Origin: CAZAKZ01 sp964485695
GTDB lineage: Bacteria; Planctomycetota; JAFGQW01
Reading direction: 5' to 3'
DNA: 11,430 bases
NCBI GenBank assembly: GCA_964485695.1
Contig: CAZAKZ010000161.1
Location: 1-11,430 of the forward strand
In this document: positions 6,545-11,430 of the stretch, piece by piece
Layout of the letters: every line of letters starts with the position of its first letter
Position numbering within the stretch: position 1 is the first letter of the stretch
The notes under the pieces: model-generated
The model's input: the letters and a program-made list of their open reading frames with translations, nothing else
Database searches by the model: none
Told to the model about the DNA's origin: nothing
Program-made: the position numbers and the translations under genes

Positions 6545-6622
6545 TGGTCGGGGCGAGAGGATTTGAACCTCCGGCCTCAGCGTCCCGAACGCTGCGCTCT
6601 AGCCAAGCTGAGCTACGCCCCG
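6545..6622 (-). tRNA. tRNA-Pro (anticodon CGG)
   Basis: A full cloverleaf is visible on the minus strand: acceptor stem CGGGGCG/CGCCCCG, D arm GCTC...GAGC, anticodon stem CAGCG/CGCTG with loop TTCGGGA (anticodon CGG, reads CCG), T arm GGAGG-TTCAAAT-CCTCT, discriminator A and encoded CCA (6547-6545). C1-G72 is typical of bacterial tRNA-Pro. The intrinsic terminator follows directly. Confidence 0.97.
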
Positions 6623-6630
6623 ATGATTGA

Positions 6631-6708
6631 GTTGCCCGCAAGACCGATCCTGACATCTCAGGCCTGTCTTCAGGTAGGCAGCGCGGTAACCCTACTGACC
6701 GGGCCAAC
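6631..6708. other. Multi-hairpin element beside tRNA-Pro
   Basis: A closing stem (GTTGCCCG 6631-6638 with CGGG 6700-6703 and CAAC 6705-6708, one bulged base) encloses three adjacent hairpins: CCTGA/TCAGG (6649-6662), CCTG/CAGG (6663-6674) and GTAGG/CCTAC (6674-6695). The folding strand is not clear. No known riboswitch or RNA family is recognised. It overlaps the candidate tRNA promoter. Confidence 0.35.
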
Positions 6709-6717
6709 TTGTTTCAA
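6689..6717 (-). promoter_or_regulatory. Candidate tRNA-Pro promoter
   Basis: On the minus strand TTGAAA (6717-6712) and TAGGGT (6694-6689) are 17 bases apart, followed by a GC-rich CCGCGC discriminator of the kind seen at stable-RNA promoters. The -35 matches five of six positions and the -10 only three. It lies about 65 bases before the tRNA. Confidence 0.4.
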
Positions 6718-6930
6718 GTGAATTCCCCCCTGGAATCCGGCCCTGCAGGTTTTGTCCCCCCCTTGAAGGTCGGGAATCTCGAGATTCCGGGCCGATCCCG
6801 GTTTCACGCCTTCAGGCCATCGAAACCTCGATCCGATAGTGTCTACGGCCGGCCATCGAGGAATCGTGAGGCCGCCACGAACGAGAAACAACCGGGGCCA
6901 ATCCGATAGAAGGGAATGGTTGTGGAGGGA

Positions 6931-6966
6931 GCCCGGGAGGTTGAACCTTCCTCCCGGGCATTTTTA
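6931..6966 (+). terminator. Plus-facing intrinsic terminator (orphan)
   Basis: GCCCGGGAGG and CCTCCCGGGC form a 10-base stem around TTGAACCTT and are followed by ATTTTTA on the plus strand. Read on the minus strand, the same hairpin lies about 34 bases after the GH57 stop but is followed by TCCCTCC, so it is a weaker terminator for that gene. No plus-strand gene precedes it nearby. Confidence 0.75.
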
Positions 6967-6992
6967 CGTACCCGCTCCCCCAAGTCGCCTGT

Positions 6993-9113
6993 TCATTCCG
7001 GCCCAGTCAGGTCCAGGTCCAACCGGATGCGGTCCTTCTCCCCCGCCACGAGGTCGAAGCCGAGGAGCACGCCGACTCCCTGAAAAGTCTTTTCGAATCC
7101 CATCTCGGAGCTGGACACCGTGTAGAGGGGATAGGTCCAGAGCCGGCACCCGGAAGCCGTTCGCAGTTCCAGCCGGATGCCCAGGTCTTCGTCCACGAAG
7201 TAGGCGGCCTCCTCCACGAGAAACTCGTGGTTTCCATCCAGGCGGACCCGCGCAGCCTTGGGGCCCGGCTGGAGGTAGCGCGGCCCCTCCGGGGTGGGAA
7301 TGCCCAGGCTGAGCTCCACTCCGAACAAACAGCCGGAGGGTGCCGGATCCAGGCCGTAGTCCACGGTGAGCCGCGGGGTTTCGTGGAACCGTATGCGCTT
7401 CTCGATCCGGACCCGTGAGACCCTGTCCTGGGGGAGATGCAGCGTGGTGTCCCGGTTGAGGGAGATGAGATCGGGTCGATCTCTCCGGGTCTCGGCCAGG
7501 ATGTAGGACCCGTTCCAGGCGTCTCCCAGTTCCACGAAGGCCGGATCGGCCGGATCCGCGGCCGGCACCGCGGTCGGCAGGAACCGGTCCACCAGGCAGG
7601 CCCGATCCCCGGCATCGTATCGCAGGATCCTGTCCAGCCCCATTTCCCGGGTTCGTGGCCGGCCGTGGATGGTCTCGACCTCCCCATCGATGTCCTCGTC
7701 CAGGACCGCTTCCGCCACATCCTGGTGGTAGACCTCCCGGCGCCGTGTGATCACGTCGATGAGGTTGTACTCCCTGTGCCTGTGGTTCCAGACCGTCAGA
7801 TGCCCCCCCGTATCCGGACGCACCACCACATCGTGATGATCAGAGGCGATGAGGACCTCGGGCCGGCCGTCCAGGTCGTGGTCCTCCACATCTCTGCGAA
7901 TCCCCCTGGCGCCCAGGAGTTGATCCACCCTCGACTCGGCCCGGATCAGGTGCCGCTGCAGGGCGGCCCGGAGATGCGGCGCGTAGAGGCCGCCGAAGAC
8001 GCCGTGCCAGTAGGCACAGTTGCACTGGCCCTTGTAGAGATCCTCCTGCACGGCCGCTTTCTCGGGGCTTTCTTCCAGGGCAGACACCTTGCGACTCACG
8101 CGTAGCATGCGGGCATAGATCCGGTTGGCCTCCGGGTAGCGGACCCGGAAGTTCCGGTAGGCCCCGGCCCGGACCAGGGCGAGGCTCTCCTCGTCCCCCT
8201 CCTCCTCCATGGACTTCGAGAGGACCTTGTAGCGCGCATGCGCTGCCTCGGGCAGGGACCACTCCAGCATCTCCCGGTACGACCCGTCAGGCAGGTAGAT
8301 CTTCCCCGTCGGGGCCAGGGTCTGGACCACGGCGGAGGGATGGCTCGGACAGAGCCAATCCCCCTCCGCCTCCAGAGCCGTGAAGAACCGGTCCAGCCAC
8401 TTGTCATCCCAGACCCGCTTTCGGGTTCCGGGCCACATGCCGAACTTCTCCCCATCATCCCCGTAGAGGACACTCCGTCTGTCTCCGTCCAGGCAAAGAT
8501 CCCGCAGGTGGTCCACCGCCACTTCGGGCTCGGCAAAGGGAATGAGGTAGCGGAGCCGCTCGCAAATGGGAAACAAACCGAGAACCCGGCCGAGATCCTC
8601 GGTCAGGAAGTATCCGTGCAGGTCCTTTGCCGGGAGGCCGGCGGACCGGAACAGGGAATCATCCAGAAAGGTGTATTCCACCCCCGCCTCGACCAGGTCC
8701 GGCACCAGAGCCGTCTCCCAGACCCGTTCCGGCAGCCAGATCCCCCGGGGACGCGCTCCGAACCGCGCCTCCAATCGATCGGCAAAGGCCACCACCTGAC
8801 CCACCCGGTCTTCCCTCGGGATGAGGGGAAAGATGGGCTCGTAGAGGCCGCCCCCGATGATCTCCAGCTGGCCCCGGTCCACCAGGGCCGCCAGGCGTTG
8901 GATATCCTCCGGCACGGCTCGTTCCATCCACTCCAGGAGTGGACCGCTGATGTGGAGGGCCACGGGGATGGATGGATGGCGCTCCAGGGCCGCCAGGAAG
9001 GGGCCGTACGCCACCTCGTGGGCCTCGGCCATGACGTGGTCGAAGTTTCCCACCGGCTGGTGGTGGTGGATGACCATGGTATACAGGAGGGTGCCGCCGA
9101 ATTCTGTGTTCAT
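6993..9113 (-). CDS. GH57 4-alpha-glucanotransferase / alpha-amylase-type enzyme
   Basis: The product has 706 residues. The N-terminal catalytic barrel resembles Thermococcus litoralis 4-alpha-glucanotransferase: HHHQPVGNF (16-24), SGPLLEWME (56-64), IWLPERVW with the predicted nucleophile Glu129, LYGDDGEKFGMWPG with the acid/base Asp at 219/220, and CNCAYWHGVFGG near residue 370. The C-terminal half matches the beta-rich alpha-amylase/4-alpha-glucanotransferase C-terminal domains. It would move or cleave alpha-1,4-glucan chains in glycogen or maltodextrin metabolism. No signal peptide is seen, so it is cytoplasmic. ATG 9113 fits the family N-terminus; a TTG at 9155 with GGAGG five bases upstream is a real alternative that adds 14 residues. 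No glycogen gene adjoins it here. Transferase versus hydrolase cannot be decided from sequence. Confidence 0.93.
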   Translation of the reverse strand: MNTEFGGTLLYTMVIHHHQPVGNFDHVMAEAHEVAYGPFLAALERHPSIPVALHISGPLLEWMERAVPEDIQRLAALVDRGQLEIIGGGLYEPIFPLIPREDRVGQVVAFADRLEARFGARPRGIWLPERVWETALVPDLVEAGVEYTFLDDSLFRSAGLPAKDLHGYFLTEDLGRVLGLFPICERLRYLIPFAEPEVAVDHLRDLCLDGDRRSVLYGDDGEKFGMWPGTRKRVWDDKWLDRFFTALEAEGDWLCPSHPSAVVQTLAPTGKIYLPDGSYREMLEWSLPEAAHARYKVLSKSMEEEGDEESLALVRAGAYRNFRVRYPEANRIYARMLRVSRKVSALEESPEKAAVQEDLYKGQCNCAYWHGVFGGLYAPHLRAALQRHLIRAESRVDQLLGARGIRRDVEDHDLDGRPEVLIASDHHDVVVRPDTGGHLTVWNHRHREYNLIDVITRRREVYHQDVAEAVLDEDIDGEVETIHGRPRTREMGLDRILRYDAGDRACLVDRFLPTAVPAADPADPAFVELGDAWNGSYILAETRRDRPDLISLNRDTTLHLPQDRVSRVRIEKRIRFHETPRLTVDYGLDPAPSGCLFGVELSLGIPTPEGPRYLQPGPKAARVRLDGNHEFLVEEAAYFVDEDLGIRLELRTASGCRLWTYPLYTVSSSEMGFEKTFQGVGVLLGFDLVAGEKDRIRLDLDLTGPE

Positions 9114-9303
9114 CGTCTCTCGTCCCTCTTCGAAAAATGTCTCCGGATCCTGCAACTACCCCTCCCGGGCCAGCCGATACAGGATCCGGTCCGGAAAGGC
9201 CGCCTGACTCCCATATTCCGACGTTTCCGTCTCTTTTCGTAGAGCCCTTGCCGCCCCTGGCCCCGGACCGGGGTGCAATGTGCAATGTTCAAGCAAAGAA
9301 GGG

Positions 9304-9332
9304 TTGTCGTGGGATCACGCGCGCTTTACAAC
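9304..9332 (+). promoter_or_regulatory. Candidate promoter of the homocysteine methyltransferase/MTHFR gene
   Basis: TTGTCG (9304-9309) and TACAAC (9327-9332) are 17 bases apart. Each matches the sigma-70 consensus at four of six positions. A transcript from here would have a leader of roughly 105 bases. Confidence 0.35.
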
Positions 9333-9351
9333 GTAATCGTAGGCCACGACA
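9305..9351 (+). repeat. Inverted repeat TGTCGTGG ... CCACGACA
   Basis: Perfect 8-base arms (9305-9312 and 9344-9351) are separated by 31 bases. It overlaps the candidate promoter, so it may be an operator, or a leader stem if transcription starts further upstream. Confidence 0.4.
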
Positions 9352-9444
9352 TCCAGAAAATCGTGCAAAACCGCCGGAGATCTGTACACTCGAGTACCCT
9401 TGCCGGAACAGGTTCACGCACAAGAACTTCCAAGAGGCCCCTCG

Positions 9445-11295
9445 ATGCAATCTATCCTCGACACCCTGAACGAAAAGGTCCTCGTCTTTGACGGGGCCAT
9501 GGGCACCATGCTCTTCGAGAAGGGCGTATTCTTCAACCAGTGCTTTGACGAGCTGAACCTCTCTTCACCGGAAATCGTCACCCAGGTCCACGACGACTAC
9601 ATCCGGGCGGGGGCGGACATCCTCACCTCCAACACCTTCGGGGCCAACCGCATCAAGCTGGAGAGCCACGGCCTGGCCGGGAAGGTGGCCGAGATCAACC
9701 AGGCGGGCGTGGGCCTGGCACGTCGAGCGGCCAGAGACGCGGCCTACGTGGCTGGCTCCATCGGCCCCCTGGGCGTGCCCATCGAGCCTCTGAGCAAGTT
9801 GAGCTACGAGGAGGCCCGCGAAATCTTCAAGGAGCAGGCCGAGGCCCTGGCCGAAGGGGGCGTGGACCTCATCGTCCTGGAGTCCTTTACCGACCGGTTC
9901 CAGCTCGCCCAGGCCCTGAAGGCCGCCAAGGACCTGAACCTGCCCGTGGCCGCCCAGTGCGTCATCGGCGAGAACGGCCGCACCCCCTGGGGCACGGATC
10001 CGTCCGAGGTGATCCAGCTCCTCCTGGACGAGGGGGCCGACGTGGTGGGCTTCAACTGCGGGGTGGGGCCCAAGGTCATGTTCGAGGTGGCGGATCGTCT
10101 CATGGATCTCGCCAAGAACCGGTTCGTCATCCAACCCAACGCCGGTCAGCCCACCACCGTGGACGGCCGGGTGTTCTACCTCTCCTCGCCCGAGTACTTC
10201 GGCACCTACGCCCTGCGGTTCCTCCAGATCGGCGTCCGCATTCTCGGTGGCTGCTGCGGCACCACGCCCGAACACATCAAGCGCTTAAAGGGCGCCGTCC
10301 GGGCCGTACGGCCCGTGGACCTGACCCCGTCGGCCGAGGTGGTGGTGGAGGAGGCTCCCGAGGTCAAGCCCAAGGCCATGCACGACCGGAGCCGCATGGC
10401 CAGCGCCATCCTCCGGGGCGGATTTCCAGTCTCCATCGAGATGACCCCGCCCCGGGGCTGCGACCCGGACAAGGTGCTGAAGGCCGCCCACGCCATCCAC
10501 CGGGCGGGCATCGACCACATCAACATCCCGGACGGACCGCGGGCCAGCGCCCGCATGGGATCGGCCATGCTGGCCCTGCTCCTGATCCAGAGGACCAACA
10601 TCGAGCCGATCCTCCACTACTGCTGCCGTGACCGCAACCTCCTGGGCATGCAGTCGGACATCATGGGCCTCTACGCCGCAGGCCTGCGAAACGTGCTCTG
10701 CATCACCGGGGACCCGCCGCGCATCGGCGACTATCCCGACGCCACACCGGTCTTCGACGTGGACGCCATCGGTCTGGTGAACATCGTCCACGGCCTCAAC
10801 CAGGGCCAGGACATCGGCCACAATCCCGTGGGCAAGCCGTCCAGCTACTTCATCGGCGTGGGCGCCAACCCCGAGGCCCTGGACATGGGCCGGGAGATCA
10901 GCAGGTTCGAGTGGAAGGTGGATGCCGGTGCGGAGTTCGCCATCACCCAGCCCGTGTTCAACCCGGAAGCGCTGCTGCGATTCCTGGATCGCATCGACCA
11001 CGTGCGTATTCCCGTCATTGCCGGCATCTGGCCCCTGGCCAGTTTCCGCAACGCCGAGTTCATGCGGAACGAGGTGCCGGGCTGCGTCGTGCCCGATGCC
11101 GTACTCGAGCGCATGAAGAAGGCCAAGACCAAGGAGGAGGCCCGGGACGAGGGCATCCGCATTGCCCAGGAGATCCTCATGGAAGTCCGGGACCAGATCC
11201 AGGGCGTCCAGGTGAGCGCGCCGTTCGGCCGGTTCGAGACGGCCTTCGAGGTCACGAGCATCCTCGGCGGCGGCATCGGCAAGCACGTGGACTGA
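9445..11295 (+). CDS. Bifunctional homocysteine S-methyltransferase / 5,10-methylenetetrahydrofolate reductase
   Basis: The product has 616 residues. The N-terminal S-methyltransferase barrel (about 1-290) has FDGAMGTML and TSNTFGAN and the three zinc ligands Cys205 (GFNCGVG) and Cys270-Cys271 (LGGCCGTTPEH). A charged linker (about 291-315, VVVEEAPEVKPK) leads to the C-terminal MTHFR barrel (about 325-610), with VSIEMTPPRG carrying the conserved Glu332, INIPDGPRASARMGS, CITGDPPR, and the ITQPVFNPE and GIWPL strands. The MTHFR half makes 5-methyl-THF from methylene-THF; the other half methylates homocysteine to methionine. The arrangement matches Bacillus YitJ-type fusions. No cobalamin-binding domain is present. 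The ATG at 9445 has AGAGG eight bases upstream; the longer frame from 9400 lacks a ribosome site. No other methionine gene is in the window. Confidence 0.95.
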   Translation: MQSILDTLNEKVLVFDGAMGTMLFEKGVFFNQCFDELNLSSPEIVTQVHDDYIRAGADILTSNTFGANRIKLESHGLAGKVAEINQAGVGLARRAARDAAYVAGSIGPLGVPIEPLSKLSYEEAREIFKEQAEALAEGGVDLIVLESFTDRFQLAQALKAAKDLNLPVAAQCVIGENGRTPWGTDPSEVIQLLLDEGADVVGFNCGVGPKVMFEVADRLMDLAKNRFVIQPNAGQPTTVDGRVFYLSSPEYFGTYALRFLQIGVRILGGCCGTTPEHIKRLKGAVRAVRPVDLTPSAEVVVEEAPEVKPKAMHDRSRMASAILRGGFPVSIEMTPPRGCDPDKVLKAAHAIHRAGIDHINIPDGPRASARMGSAMLALLLIQRTNIEPILHYCCRDRNLLGMQSDIMGLYAAGLRNVLCITGDPPRIGDYPDATPVFDVDAIGLVNIVHGLNQGQDIGHNPVGKPSSYFIGVGANPEALDMGREISRFEWKVDAGAEFAITQPVFNPEALLRFLDRIDHVRIPVIAGIWPLASFRNAEFMRNEVPGCVVPDAVLERMKKAKTKEEARDEGIRIAQEILMEVRDQIQGVQVSAPFGRFETAFEVTSILGGGIGKHVD

Positions 11296-11355
11296 CCGGG
11301 AAGTACGAACTCTCCAGTTCAGGCGGCTATTTGTCCTTCAGATATCCTTACCGTC

Positions 11356-11377
11356 CGCCCTCCGGGCGCGTTTCTTT
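11356..11377 (+). terminator. Probable terminator of the methyltransferase/MTHFR gene
   Basis: CGCCC-TCC-GGGCG (11356-11368) forms a 5-base GC stem followed by CG and TTTCTTT, 60 bases after the stop codon. The stem is short, so confidence is moderate. Confidence 0.5.
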
Positions 11378-11430
11378 GTGTCCTTTCGGCAAGCCTGCAT
11401 GACACCCATCGATTCTGAGAGTATTTTTGG

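Larger units (their letters stand above)
6623..6992. other. 370-base gap between the GH57 gene and tRNA-Pro
   Basis: No convincing protein gene is present. It holds the multi-hairpin element (6631-6708), a hairpin ACTTG-TTT-CAAGT (6707-6719), a 16-base perfect palindrome GGAATCTCGAGATTCC (6773-6788), two copies of GGCCATCGA (6815-6823 and 6851-6859) and a plus-facing intrinsic terminator (6931-6966). Confidence 0.55.
9114..9444. other. 331-base divergent promoter region, GH57 / methyltransferase
   Basis: It contains a hairpin CCCCG-GAC-CGGGG (9261-9273), a tandem TGCAATG repeat (9274-9287), a candidate plus-strand promoter (9304-9332) and an 8-base inverted repeat (9305-9312 with 9344-9351). 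No S-box (SAM-I) or SAH riboswitch consensus is recognised before the methionine gene. No protein gene is supported. Confidence 0.5.

Noticed and set aside
6640..6680. CTGAGA and ACCTGA words on the minus strand resembling a TPP riboswitch
   Set aside because: They occur in the reverse order from a TPP aptamer and the required flanking helices and TAAT segment are absent.
6709..6909. 66-codon plus-strand open frame next to tRNA-Pro
   Set aside because: No ribosome site, no motif, and composition unlike the real genes; it covers palindromic, RNA-like sequence.
7437..9242. Long plus-strand open frames opposite the GH57 gene (7437-8105 and 8238-9242)
   Set aside because: They mirror the codon bias of the GH57 gene on the other strand; the minus-strand product has clear catalytic motifs and these have none.
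10285..11286. 333-codon minus-strand open frame opposite the MTHFR domain
   Set aside because: It is a shadow of a strongly G/C-biased gene; the His/Asp/Gly-rich product shows no motif.
11399..11430. Possible start of another plus-strand gene at the right edge (ATG 11399)
   Set aside because: Only ten codons are visible and no Shine-Dalgarno precedes it.

Overview
The window is GC-rich and densely coded, with genes on both strands and a third-codon-position bias towards G/C. It looks like a flagellated Gram-negative-type bacterium. The evidence is a sigma-28 (FliA) gene, an NtrC/FleQ-type regulator, a small lipoprotein-like gene, a GH57 glucanotransferase, and a fused homocysteine methyltransferase/methylenetetrahydrofolate reductase. 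That mix is compatible with Desulfobacterota or Acidobacteriota-like lineages, but the sequence alone does not fix the phylum. There is no insertion sequence, CRISPR array, integrase or phage gene.

Left part (1-3376), motility regulation. Positions 1-183 seem to hold the 3' end of an upstream gene whose reading frame is broken. fliA follows (184-951), then a short lipoprotein-like coiled-coil gene (981-1298) whose 3' end also looks frameshifted. Convergent to these is a small basic protein (1320-1679, minus) whose C-terminal part resembles FlgM, the anti-sigma-28 factor. Next on the minus strand is a 480-residue NtrC-family protein (1934-3376) with both the receiver and the AAA+ active sites eroded: no phospho-acceptor Asp, no GAFTGA, altered Walker B. 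It is probably a transcription regulator that works without phosphorylation and perhaps without sigma-54.

Middle part (3377-6990), signalling and housekeeping. After a 447-base gap with two dyad elements come an HD-domain phosphohydrolase (3824-4375, plus) and a PP2C phosphatase (minus) whose stop codons abut. The PP2C has no canonical start codon in front of its first conserved motif. Further on, all on the minus strand and listed in transcription order, are tRNA-Pro(CGG), a textbook intrinsic terminator, a metallophosphoesterase starting with TTG only 22 bases after the T-tract, and mazG, which overlaps the phosphoesterase by four bases. The phosphoesterase and mazG have no visible room for their own promoter, so terminator read-through is the simplest model. 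The 370 bases beyond the tRNA contain a compact multi-hairpin element, a 16-base perfect palindrome and a strong intrinsic terminator facing the plus strand with no plus-strand gene in front of it. An unannotated RNA is possible there.

Right part (6993-11430), metabolism. A GH57 4-alpha-glucanotransferase/amylase-type enzyme (minus) is divergent from the fused homocysteine S-methyltransferase/MTHFR gene (plus). They are separated by a 331-base region with a plausible promoter and an 8-base inverted repeat in the leader. A probable terminator follows the methyltransferase gene, and the window ends in apparently intergenic sequence.
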